A DNA stretch of 24,023 nucleotides from CAYJIX01 sp964370375 (GTDB lineage Bacteria > Desulfobacterota > Desulfovibrionia > Desulfovibrionales > Desulfovibrionaceae). Shown piece by piece: positions 15,938 through 23,713 of this stretch. The translations under genes and the position numbers were made by a program. The notes below the pieces were generated by a model that did not search any database, was not told where the DNA came from, and worked only from the letters and a program-made list of their open reading frames with translations. The stretch spans positions 1-24,023 of the forward strand of contig CAYJIX010000036.1 of the NCBI GenBank assembly GCA_964370375.1, given 5' to 3'. How positions within the stretch are numbered: position 1 is the stretch's first letter; the number at the start of each line of letters is the position of its first letter.

Positions 15938-17758
15938 ATGTCAAAAGATCTCGTAGCGTTTCAATTGGTAGAATTTTTAGAGGCTCGCGGCGTTGACACG
16001 CTGTTTGGCCTTTGCGGGCATACCGTCATTGGTTTTTTAGATGCCATAAAAGAAAGCAACATCCGTTATATTTCAGTGCGTCATGAACAAATTGCTGCCC
16101 ATGCGGCCGATGGTTATGCACGCGGTAAAGGCTGCCAGGTGCCTGGCGTGCTCATGCTGCACTTAGGGCCCGGCCTCACCAATGCCACCACAGGCGTTGC
16201 AGAAGCAGGGCTCAATGCCATCCCCATGGTTGTTATTGCCGGTGATGTGCCCTCTTGCTATTTTGGGCGTCACCCCCACCAAGAAGTCAACATGCATGCC
16301 GATGCCAGTCAGTTTGAAATTTATCGCCCCTTTGTCAAGCGTGCATGGCGTGTAGATAGGCCTGAATTGTTGCCGGAAATCATGGATAAAGCTTTTAGGT
16401 TGTCCATGAGCGGAAGGCCCGGGCCTGTGCTTGTGTCCATTCCCATGGATATTTTTTCCATGAGCCTTGATACGCGCTTTTTTGCCCAGCGCATGAATCA
16501 TATGCCCCGTTTGCCAAAGCCGGGCCTTGATTTGCAAACAGCCCATGACATTGCCTCCATGCTGCTTGAGGCCAAAAACCCGATTATTTACGCAGGCGGC
16601 GGCGTTATCTCGTCAGGTGCGAGTGACGTTATGGCTGAACTTGCGGATCTTCTTGATATTCCTGTGCTGCACACCCTTATGGGTAAAGGGGCCTTGCCAG
16701 ACACTCACCCCTTGGCAGTGGGCATGACAGGCTTTTGGGGTACAGAATTTACCAACACCACAGCAGCCAATGCAGATACCATTTTAGCTGTGGGCACGCG
16801 CCTGTCTGAAGCTGATTCAAGCTCATGGTATCAGGGCGAAGCCTTTAACATTCCCCCTGCAAAGCTTATCCATATTGACATCAATCAGGAAGAAATCGGG
16901 CGTAACTACGCCACAGCCATTGGCGTGACCTGTGATGCTGTCCTTGCCTTACAGGCCATTTTGAATGCAGTGCGCGCGCTCAAACCGAACGGTGTTTCAC
17001 GCCCTGAGGTTCGCTCAGCCATTGCGGAATCGAAAAAAGCCTTCAAAGCCTCCTTGGTCGAAGCGCAACAATCATCGCAATTCCCCATGCGTCCTGAACG
17101 GATTTTAAAGGATCTGCGCGACGTGTTGCCGGCTGACGGTTTTGTTGTGGCAGACGTTGGTTGGAATAAAAACGGTGTGGCCCAGCAATTTGACATGCTA
17201 ACGCCCGGAAGCTTTGTTGCCCCTGGTGGTCTTTGCACCATGGGATATGGGCCTTCAGCGGCCCTTGGCGTCAAGATTGCCTGCCCTGATCGCAAGGTTG
17301 TTGCGCTTATTGGTGACGGCGGCATGGGCACCAACGTGTCGGTGTATGCCACAGGTGCCATGGACAATGTGGCTGTTGTGTGGGTTGTCATGAACAACTG
17401 CGCCTATGGCACCATTGCAGGCCTTGAAAACCAGCATTACGAGCACCAGTTCGGCACGTTGTTTGAGCGTGACGGCGAGCCGTATTCCCCTGATTTTGCA
17501 GCCATTGCAAAGGCTTATGGCATTGACGGGTATCGCGTTGAAAGCGCAGAAGAATTTAAACCCGTATTAGAAAAGGCCCTTGCTTCAAACCGTCCATGCG
17601 TCATTGACGTGCGTATGGAAAACGCCCCTGTCATCACGTGGGGATGTTGGAACATCAACGATATTTATCGTAAACGCAACGAAGCAGAGGAAAAGCCTTG
17701 GCGTGTATGGTCTTGGGAAGACACAAAACCTTGGTACATGCCAAACCTTGGCAAATAA
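15938..17758 (+). CDS. ThDP-dependent enzyme of the acetolactate synthase superfamily
   Basis: 606 residues from the ATG at 15938, 5 bases after AAGGAG; a GTG at 15932 lies inside that site. The domain order is N-terminal pyrimidine domain (catalytic E50 in SVRHEQIAAHAADGYAR; LGPGLTNATTG at 76-86), central domain (IIYAGGGVISSG near 216-227, GTRLSEADSS near 286), and C-terminal ThDP-binding domain (VADVGWN near 404, diphosphate/Mg motif GDGGM 459-463 ending in NN 486-487). Family members include acetolactate synthase, IolD, sulfoacetaldehyde acetyltransferase and 2-oxoacid decarboxylases. Followed by an acylating aldehyde dehydrogenase, it probably cleaves or decarboxylates a keto intermediate to an aldehyde. 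No regulatory subunit gene is near, which argues against biosynthetic acetolactate synthase. The C-terminal 45 residues are Trp-rich. Confidence 0.85.
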   Translation: MSKDLVAFQLVEFLEARGVDTLFGLCGHTVIGFLDAIKESNIRYISVRHEQIAAHAADGYARGKGCQVPGVLMLHLGPGLTNATTGVAEAGLNAIPMVVIAGDVPSCYFGRHPHQEVNMHADASQFEIYRPFVKRAWRVDRPELLPEIMDKAFRLSMSGRPGPVLVSIPMDIFSMSLDTRFFAQRMNHMPRLPKPGLDLQTAHDIASMLLEAKNPIIYAGGGVISSGASDVMAELADLLDIPVLHTLMGKGALPDTHPLAVGMTGFWGTEFTNTTAANADTILAVGTRLSEADSSSWYQGEAFNIPPAKLIHIDINQEEIGRNYATAIGVTCDAVLALQAILNAVRALKPNGVSRPEVRSAIAESKKAFKASLVEAQQSSQFPMRPERILKDLRDVLPADGFVVADVGWNKNGVAQQFDMLTPGSFVAPGGLCTMGYGPSAALGVKIACPDRKVVALIGDGGMGTNVSVYATGAMDNVAVVWVVMNNCAYGTIAGLENQHYEHQFGTLFERDGEPYSPDFAAIAKAYGIDGYRVESAEEFKPVLEKALASNRPCVIDVRMENAPVITWGCWNINDIYRKRNEAEEKPWRVWSWEDTKPWYMPNLGK

Positions 17759-17801
17759 TATCATATTTCATTTTTTATAGTATCAGAATAAGGAGATACT
17801 C

Positions 17802-19223
17802 ATGGCCCCTTTAAAAGAAATCACACCTGAACAGCAAGCAGAACTTGACGAGCTTTTTGCAAGGTCAAGAGCCGCTTTAAAAGCCATTGCCAATTATGAC
17901 CAAGCACGGGTTGATAGAATCGCCCAATGCATAGCATGGGCAGCAGGCAACGCACAAACCTTTGACAGGGTTGGAAAAATGGGCGTTGACGAAAGCGGCG
18001 TTGGCGACAGAGCAGGGCGCATTGGCAAACGCCATAAAATCATTGGCGTTATGCGCGATGCCTTGCGTCAAAAGTCTGTGGGCCTTATTGATGAAAAGCC
18101 AGAGAAAGGTTTGGCCCAATACGCTAAACCCGTTGGCGTCATTTCTTCGCTCGTGCCCATGACCAATCCGGAGCTCACCCCGATCGTTACAGCCATTTAT
18201 GCTGTTAAAGCGCGCGACACCGTGATTTTTTCACCCCATCCGCGTACAAAAGCAACGACCCTTGAAGTGGTCAACATCATGCGTGCAGCCTTAAAATCCA
18301 TTGGCGAGCCGGAAGACATCTTGCTGTGCTTGTCAACGCCGAACCTTACCCAGGTTAACAAGCTCATGAACATGTCAGACCTTGTGCTGGCAACAGGTGG
18401 CCCTGCCATGGTGAAGGCTGCCTATTCTTCCGGAACGCCTGCCTTTGGTTCAGGTGCCGGCAACTCCACCATGATCTTTGACGAAACAACAGACGTTGTG
18501 GAAGCTGCCGCCAATACCCGCATGAGCAAAACCTCAGATTTTGGTTCCGGCTGTTCTGCCGACGGCAACCTTATCATCCATGAAAGCGTGTACGAAGCCA
18601 TGGTTGCGCAATTACAAAAAGAAGGCGGCTACCTTGTGCCTGATGCCAACCGCGATCAATTGGCAGCTGCCATGTGGAAAGAAGACGGCACACGCAGGGT
18701 TGAAACCGTGGCCCAATCTGCCCCCAACATGGGCAAAGCAGCAGGCTTTGACGTGCCTGCAGATGCCAAGTTCCTTATGGTCAACGGCACAGGCATTGGC
18801 AAAGAGCATCCCTTCTCCCACGAAAAGCTGACCACAGTGTTGGCCTTGTACAAATACGAAGGTGACTTTGAAAACGCCTTGCAAATGATGGAAGCAATCT
18901 ATGAAGTTGGCGGCAAGGGGCACTCTTGCGGTATTTACAGCTTTAACGATGACCACATCCACGCCCTTGCCATGCGCGCGCCTGTAACCCGTATTATGGT
19001 ACGCCAGCCGCAATCCAAGGCCAATGCAGGTGCCTTAAACAACGGCATGCCCATGACCTCTTCCCTTGGCTGTGGCACATGGGGCGGCAATGTTGTTTCT
19101 GACAACGTGTCCTTAAAATACTATTATAACAGCACCTGGGTTGCACGCACAATCCCCGAAGACAAACCCTCTGAACAAGAGCTTTTTGGCGAATTTTTCG
19201 ACGCGTCGAAAAATGTCCTGTAG
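17802..19223 (+). CDS. CoA-acylating aldehyde dehydrogenase (SauS/AdhE-type)
   Basis: 473 residues, the length of stand-alone CoA-acylating dehydrogenases. It shows the NAD-binding YAKPVGVISSLVPMTNPELT (residues 107-126), VIFSPHPRTK near 141, ATGGPAMVKAAYSSGTPAFGSGAGN near 197-221, the catalytic cysteine C251 in KTSDFGSGCSADGN, and the late LGCGTWGGN motif. These enzymes oxidise an aldehyde to an acyl-CoA with NAD(P)+ and CoA, or run in reverse; relatives act on acetaldehyde, succinic semialdehyde, sulfoacetaldehyde and others. It is the last operon gene, 43 bp after the ThDP enzyme gene, and is followed by a strong terminator. The likely role is capturing the ThDP enzyme product as acyl-CoA. 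No alcohol dehydrogenase or shell-targeting extension is seen. A sulfoacetaldehyde role cannot be excluded, but no desulfonating enzyme is nearby. Confidence 0.88.
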   Translation: MAPLKEITPEQQAELDELFARSRAALKAIANYDQARVDRIAQCIAWAAGNAQTFDRVGKMGVDESGVGDRAGRIGKRHKIIGVMRDALRQKSVGLIDEKPEKGLAQYAKPVGVISSLVPMTNPELTPIVTAIYAVKARDTVIFSPHPRTKATTLEVVNIMRAALKSIGEPEDILLCLSTPNLTQVNKLMNMSDLVLATGGPAMVKAAYSSGTPAFGSGAGNSTMIFDETTDVVEAAANTRMSKTSDFGSGCSADGNLIIHESVYEAMVAQLQKEGGYLVPDANRDQLAAAMWKEDGTRRVETVAQSAPNMGKAAGFDVPADAKFLMVNGTGIGKEHPFSHEKLTTVLALYKYEGDFENALQMMEAIYEVGGKGHSCGIYSFNDDHIHALAMRAPVTRIMVRQPQSKANAGALNNGMPMTSSLGCGTWGGNVVSDNVSLKYYYNSTWVARTIPEDKPSEQELFGEFFDASKNVL

Positions 19224-19263
19224 TGGTTAGTATGTTGTAACATCAAGTATAGAGCTTAAAAGC

Positions 19264-19303
19264 AAAAACCACCGCCAAGCGATTGTTTGGCGGTGGTTTT
19301 TTT
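19264..19303. terminator. Bidirectional Rho-independent terminator
   Basis: The 15-base arms 19264-19278 (with ACCACCGCCAA) and 19287-19301 (with TTGGCGGTGGT) pair perfectly around an 8-base loop. The right arm runs into seven T and the left arm begins with five A, so it can end both the plus-strand operon and the converging minus-strand iorB transcript. Confidence 0.9.
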
Positions 19304-19323
19304 ATGTTTTTAAAACGTTATTG

Positions 19324-19914
19324 CTATTTTGCAACAGCCTCTTTGCCAAGCTTTGCTGCTGTAATATTGGCAGCCACGACCTTTGGCGGTAAAAAGGCTT
19401 CAATGCCTTGTATGAGCGCGTCAAAACCAAAGGGCAACAGGTCAGATGCCGCAAGCGCGCCCAAAAGGGCCGTGTTGCCGCTTTGAATGGAGCCACATTC
19501 AAGGCCAAGCTCCCTACAAGGGATATACCACGCCCTTGATGTGCGTTTTGCGATTTCGCTTTGCACATGTTCAAGGCTTGGGCCTTGCTCTTTACCTGCG
19601 CTCATGCCGGGTGAGGCTATGGCGTTGGTGCTGGTAAAAAGCGCGCCGTCTTGTTTGAGATAGGGCAGGCCGCGCAAGGTTTCCAATGGCTCAAAGCCAA
19701 GGAAAATATCCGCTTCACCATAAGAAAGTTTGGGGCTTTGCCAGCCACCAAGCAAGACAAAGGATTCCACCACGCCGCCGCGTTGGGCCATGCCGTGGAT
19801 TTCTCCTGCTGTTACAAGCACATTGTTGTGCAGAGCAATTTTTGCCAAAAGGGTTGTGGCTGTCAGCGTGCCTTGCCCACCAACCCCGGTCATATAGATG
19901 CGTATGCGGTTCAT
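19324..19914 (-). CDS. iorB: Indolepyruvate:ferredoxin oxidoreductase, beta subunit
   Basis: 196 residues from the ATG at 19914, which has AAGGTGG 5 bases upstream; a frame start at 19941 lies inside a repeat element and is rejected. It begins MNRIRIYMTGVGGQGTLTATTLLAKIA, the gamma-type pyruvate:ferredoxin oxidoreductase domain, followed by TAGEIHGMAQRGGVVESFVLLG, a signature of IorB. With IorA it oxidises arylpyruvates (from Trp, Phe, Tyr) to arylacetyl-CoA and CO2, reducing ferredoxin. It is normally adjacent to iorA; here 226 bp separate the genes, mostly taken by a palindromic element. The gene converges with the catabolic operon and shares its terminator. Confidence 0.92.
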   Translation of the reverse strand: MNRIRIYMTGVGGQGTLTATTLLAKIALHNNVLVTAGEIHGMAQRGGVVESFVLLGGWQSPKLSYGEADIFLGFEPLETLRGLPYLKQDGALFTSTNAIASPGMSAGKEQGPSLEHVQSEIAKRTSRAWYIPCRELGLECGSIQSGNTALLGALAASDLLPFGFDALIQGIEAFLPPKVVAANITAAKLGKEAVAK

Positions 19915-19927
19915 GAATACCACCTTA

Positions 19928-20055
19928 ACAGGCTGCCCCAAAAATATAACCTGCGTCGTCAGATTGCTTTTTTCTCCTTGTATGGACCATTAAAGTCCTA
20001 TCCTTCCTCGAAAAAAACAATCTTCCTCGCATCTTACACTTTTTGAACAGCCTGT
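19928..20055. repeat. MITE-like palindromic element between iorA and iorB
   Basis: 128 bp with ACAGGCTG at the left end and CAGCCTGT at the right. Each half aligns with the reverse complement of the other through AAAAA, TGCG, AGATTG and a T-run block to a central GGAC/GTCC hairpin, roughly three quarters identical by eye. It carries no gene. It ends a few bases upstream of the iorB ribosome binding site, so the element would lie in the iorA-iorB mRNA as a large stem. Confidence 0.75.
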
Positions 20056-20140
20056 GGAAAAATGATGTAATGACTTTTTTTCAAAATATCTTTGTGTCAA
20101 ATTTTTTCAACGGCTGTTGTGAATCAGTATTGTTACTTTT

Positions 20141-21988
20141 TTAGCCACGCTTGCGAGCCTTGAACGACGGCGTGATTTGCAAACAGACCATACAGCCTGA
20201 ACATAAGGCTTCATCCACGTTAATGGTGTCGTCTGTTTTGACAAAGGCCGGGCAAGCAAATTCTGCTAGGCACGTTGAAGCTGCCTCGTCTTGGTTTGCA
20301 ACATAGGCCACAGCGGGCGAGGTCTTTTTCAAGGTGCGTCTGGCAAAAAGAACGCAAGGTTCCTCAGCAATGATCACACGAACGCCCGTTTGCTCCTTCA
20401 TTTGTGCAAGCACATCCATGGTGTTGCGCAAATTTGAAGGCTTGACCTTTGCCACCTGGGTAACACCAAGGCCGCGCACGGCCGCTTCAATATCCAAGTG
20501 CACACATTCAGCACCAAGGATGTTTTGACTCATGCCCGGGTTTGGCTGGTGCCCTGTCATGGCAGTGGTGCCGTTATCAAGGATCACCACAAGCACGTTG
20601 TGGCGGTTGAACACCGCATTGGCAATGCCTGTTAAGCCGGAATGGAAAAAGGTAGAATCCCCAATAAAGGCCACGGCAGGCATGTCTGATACCTTGGCAA
20701 AGCCGCCACCGGACGAGATGCTAGAACCCATGCAGTACATAAAATCTGCCGCGCGCAAAGGCGGTAGAATACCAAGGGTATAACAACCAATGTCGCTGGA
20801 GTAAGCCGCGTCATCGCCGTATGTTTTACGCACAGCGTAATACATGGCCCTGTGGGAGCATCCGGCGCAAAGGCTTGGCGGACGTCCCGGCAGGTCAGTG
20901 CGAAGGGCAGGATCAGGCATCTGTACGCATTCTTTTTGTACAAGCGGAGCCAAAGCACAGGCAATGGCAGGCACTGAATATTCGCCGTAAATGGTCAAAG
21001 ACTCCCCTTTGCCAAGGATCGTGGTGGCAAGGTTTTTACGCTGTGCAAGGTTGCGCAAGGCGTTTTCCACAAGGGGTTCTAATTCTTCAATAACAAGTAC
21101 GGTATCGCAAGAGGTGAGCATGTCTTCCAGCAATTTTTCAGGCAAAGGCCAGCTAAAGCCAAGCTCAAGCAATTGCACATTATCGCGCCAGCCGTATTCA
21201 TCCAAAGCGTCAGACAGGTAGGCGCGCGCAATGCCGGATGCAACAATGCCAAGGCGGCTTGAGGCAGGGCCGGAACGCTTGTTCCACACTGACGTTTCGG
21301 CAAGGGCCTGAGCTTCTTGCATGCGCTCTTGCAAAATAGGATGTCGAACCCTGGCCACAGCCGGTAAGGGGATGTAGCGCATGGGGTTTTTGGTAAATTT
21401 TTTGATGGGCTGCGGCTCTGGCAAGGGGCCAAAGTTTACGATGCCGCGCAAATGGTTGACCCTTGTGGTTGTGCGCAGCATGACAGGCTGTTCAAGCTCA
21501 CGCGCAAGCAACAGCGCGTCCCTTGTCATGTCTTTGGCTTCTTGGGCAGAAGCAGGCTCAAAGCATGGCATTTGCATAAAGCGCGCATAGGTGCGGTTGT
21601 CCTGCTCGTTTTGGCTGGAGTGGCAGGCTGGGTCATCGGCAGACAACAGCACAAAGCCCCCGGGCACACTCACATAAGCCGCTGTAAATAATGGATCAGC
21701 CGCAACGTTTACGCCCACATGCTTCATGGTGGTTAAGCACATGGCACCTGCCAGTGACGCGCCAAGGCCAACTTCGGCAGCTACTTTTTCGTTGACCGAA
21801 TATTCCATGTACAGGCGGTCTGTGTGCGGTGTAACCCGTGCAAAGGTGTCGGGCACTTCTGATGAGGGGGTGCCGGGATAACAGGTTACCACATGCACGC
21901 CTGCCTCAAGCGCGCCGCGAACAATAGCTTCGTTGCCCAGCAAAACCTGCTGGGTTCCTTCTTCTTCCGTAAGCAAGGGGTGGCTCAC
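20141..21988 (-). CDS. iorA: Indolepyruvate:ferredoxin oxidoreductase, alpha subunit
   Basis: 615 residues starting at a GTG (21988) with GAGG upstream. It has VTCYPGTPSSEVPDTF near the N terminus, the MEYSVNEKVAAEVGLGASLAG segment, a transketolase-like middle, and the ThDP-binding half with CAGCSHR, GCYTLG, GDSTFFHSGLTG and LDNGTTAMTGHQPNPG, all characteristic of IorA. The usual C-terminal two-cluster ferredoxin domain is altered. The first motif keeps only C573 and C579 (TCLAEFACP), and the second keeps C596, C599 and C602 but has T606-P607 where Cys-Pro is expected. That pattern retains the four ligands of one cluster and loses the other. A -10-like TATACT lies upstream near 22024-22029. 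The role is ferredoxin-linked oxidation of aryl pyruvates with IorB. Confidence 0.93.
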   Translation of the reverse strand: MSHPLLTEEEGTQQVLLGNEAIVRGALEAGVHVVTCYPGTPSSEVPDTFARVTPHTDRLYMEYSVNEKVAAEVGLGASLAGAMCLTTMKHVGVNVAADPLFTAAYVSVPGGFVLLSADDPACHSSQNEQDNRTYARFMQMPCFEPASAQEAKDMTRDALLLARELEQPVMLRTTTRVNHLRGIVNFGPLPEPQPIKKFTKNPMRYIPLPAVARVRHPILQERMQEAQALAETSVWNKRSGPASSRLGIVASGIARAYLSDALDEYGWRDNVQLLELGFSWPLPEKLLEDMLTSCDTVLVIEELEPLVENALRNLAQRKNLATTILGKGESLTIYGEYSVPAIACALAPLVQKECVQMPDPALRTDLPGRPPSLCAGCSHRAMYYAVRKTYGDDAAYSSDIGCYTLGILPPLRAADFMYCMGSSISSGGGFAKVSDMPAVAFIGDSTFFHSGLTGIANAVFNRHNVLVVILDNGTTAMTGHQPNPGMSQNILGAECVHLDIEAAVRGLGVTQVAKVKPSNLRNTMDVLAQMKEQTGVRVIIAEEPCVLFARRTLKKTSPAVAYVANQDEAASTCLAEFACPAFVKTDDTINVDEALCSGCMVCLQITPSFKARKRG

Positions 21989-22076
21989 AGTGCAATCCTC
22001 TATGTTATAAGGTGGATGGATAGTATATGGAAAATTGATATGCTGATACTTTTATACTTTTTTAACAGTAACTAGG

Positions 22077-22169
22077 TTGTGTCTACACGAGATGGATTTT
22101 TGCGTTATATCAAGAAAGCGCATGGAATCTGACGCAGAGATAACCAAAAAGACACTCGCGTAGGCACAA
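22077..22169. repeat. Imperfect palindrome between iorA and the TPR gene
   Basis: TTGTGTCTACACGAG (22077-22091) matches the reverse complement of 22155-22169 at 13 of 15 bases, and similarity continues inward through a TTTTTG block. The right end touches the stop codon of the TPR protein gene. It may form a long stem at the 3' end of that mRNA. Confidence 0.65.
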
Positions 22170-22170
22170 A

Positions 22171-22896
22171 CTACTGCGCCATTGCAGCCTTAATACTTGC
22201 AATCCGTGCCTGATAATAGGCAGCTTCAGAGGCGGCACCAGTAGCACCTGTACCTAGGGCAAGTAATTGTTCATAAAAACCAATGGCTTTTTCATGTTGG
22301 CCAGCTTCGTCTGCCAAGGCTGCCATTTCTTCAAGGGCTGCTCTTTTAATAATGGCAGGTGCGGTTTTTTCAAGGGCTTCCAGCAAGGCTAAGGCTTTTT
22401 CAGGCTGATTTTCACGCTGTAAAATATCCGCTTGATTGAAGGCACTTATAGAGCCAAGGGCCCCTTTGGGGTCTGCCTTTTGCAGGTCGGCATAGGCTGA
22501 GGCTGCTGTGGCATAATCCTCAACGGCAACAGCTGCTGCGCCAAGCTCTAATAATACGGCAGGACGCATGCTTTGGGGGGCGTTGTCCAAAAAGGCTTGC
22601 AGGCTGGCAACCTGCTCTGCGCTGGGGGCACTGATTAAAATGCGCCCAAGTTCAAGGCGAGCTTTTTGCAACGTGTTGTTTTGTTGCCAATTGTAGATGC
22701 CAACACCTGCCACCACAAGGGCAAACAACGAAACGCCGGCCACAAGATAGCGCAGGTTTTTGAGCATAAAGGTAAATAACGGGGCCGCTTCGGTGGAAAT
22801 TTCTGAGCGGATTTCGCCCATGATTCCATCATCGGTGGGCGCGCCGCGATGCCCCACGGGCATGGTGGGAGTGTTGGTACGGAAAGGGTCTGACAT
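22171..22896 (-). CDS. Membrane-anchored TPR-repeat protein (YfgM-like)
   Basis: 241 residues from the ATG at 22896, chosen for AAGGAG 7 bases upstream; a start 7 codons earlier is possible but lacks a site. The N-terminal 40 residues are polar. One membrane helix follows (LRYLVAGVSLFALVVAGVGI, about residues 46-65), then an Ala-rich helical domain in which several TPR-like units can be seen (AVAVEDYATAASAYADLQKADP, RENQPEKALALLEALEKTAP, DEAGQHEKAIGFYEQLLAL). The arrangement resembles YfgM/BamD-neighbourhood proteins, which sit in the inner membrane with periplasmic TPRs and assist secretion or envelope assembly. It is transcribed alone on the minus strand. Function by name is not certain. 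Confidence 0.75.
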   Translation of the reverse strand: MSDPFRTNTPTMPVGHRGAPTDDGIMGEIRSEISTEAAPLFTFMLKNLRYLVAGVSLFALVVAGVGIYNWQQNNTLQKARLELGRILISAPSAEQVASLQAFLDNAPQSMRPAVLLELGAAAVAVEDYATAASAYADLQKADPKGALGSISAFNQADILQRENQPEKALALLEALEKTAPAIIKRAALEEMAALADEAGQHEKAIGFYEQLLALGTGATGAASEAAYYQARIASIKAAMAQ

Positions 22897-23105
22897 GAAA
22901 GGCTCCTTAACAGGCAAAATATACTACGGCCTACTTCATTATGGCGCAAATGTCAAAACACAAAGCAGGATGAGAAAAATTTTTCTGCACAAAATCACGG
23001 GTTCAAAATTATGGACACCATTATATTGTATGTGTCAGGCGTGTGCCGTTGTGCTGAAAGTGGTTTGGATATGGCGCGGTTCGTGTTGCTTTTTTCGGTA
23101 GGTTT

Positions 23106-23164
23106 GTGTGCTGGCAAAAGGTTTTTCGTTGGGGCAAGGCCTGTGGCGACACACAAGGTCATCA
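23106..23164 (+). repeat. Dispersed repeat copy 1
   Basis: A 59-bp stretch with GTGCTGGCAAAA, GGGGCAA and GCCTGTG that recurs as an imperfect direct copy at 23902-23958 and, in part, inverted at 23771-23807. It lies about 200 bp upstream of the TPR gene. Confidence 0.6.
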
Positions 23165-23235
23165 ACTAAATAATGTCAGAGAAAGCATGGAAGTGAAAAG
23201 CATGCTTTTTACAGTGAGCCCACCCCCAAAAAAAA

Positions 23236-23287
23236 TGCAAAAAAATACACTTTTTTTGCAAAACTTCATCACAATGATGATGTTTTT
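23236..23287. repeat. Two adjacent hairpins, the second terminator-like
   Basis: TGCAAAAAAA (23236-23245) pairs perfectly with TTTTTTTGCA (23251-23260) around TACAC. Directly after it, a 10-base stem with one mismatch (AACTTCATCA with TGATGATGTT, loop CAA) is followed by T residues, as in a weak plus-strand terminator. Confidence 0.5.
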
Positions 23288-23583
23288 AATCAAACGGTTT
23301 TGTATATTGTAGCAACGTTCCGCGTAGTTTCGCGCGGTTCTATACCTTGATGATGAGAGGTAGTATGCTAAAATTGCAAAACAATTTTGCAAACCATGCA
23401 ATTAATCGTTGCAAGCGGCACTTTTTTGCAGCTAATCCCTGCAAAACGGTAGCTGTTGGCAATGTTTTTGCCTTCTTCCTTTTATCGTTCATTAGTTTAT
23501 TTGTCGTTTTAGGGCCGTTTAGCACTAATCCTTTTTGCTTAGTAACAGCTCGTGCCGTACTTTTGGGCGCGTGCTTTTTTTGT

Positions 23584-23626
23584 GCCGTTTCTTTGTTCCC
23601 TGTGGGAAGAAGGAGCGGCTTTTTTT
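23584..23626 (+). terminator. Terminator-like hairpin with T7 run
   Basis: GCCG (23584-23587) pairs with CGGC (23616-23619). Interrupted inner pairing runs through CTT/AAG to TTCCC/GGGAA around TGT, and seven T follow the stem. There is no convincing gene upstream on this strand, so it may end an unrecognised transcript from about 23300-23580. Confidence 0.5.
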
Positions 23627-23713
23627 GTTGTGAAGGTTTTTGGGAAAAGGCGAAAGGCATACCCAAGGGCACAGGTGGATGGGGAAGGTGTGGATGTGAA
23701 AGGCATGAATTCA

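Noticed and set aside
15938..17758. Reading the ThDP gene as biosynthetic ilvB or as xsc
   Set aside because: No ilvN subunit or branched-chain genes, and no phosphotransacetylase or taurine genes nearby; sequence motifs fit the superfamily only.
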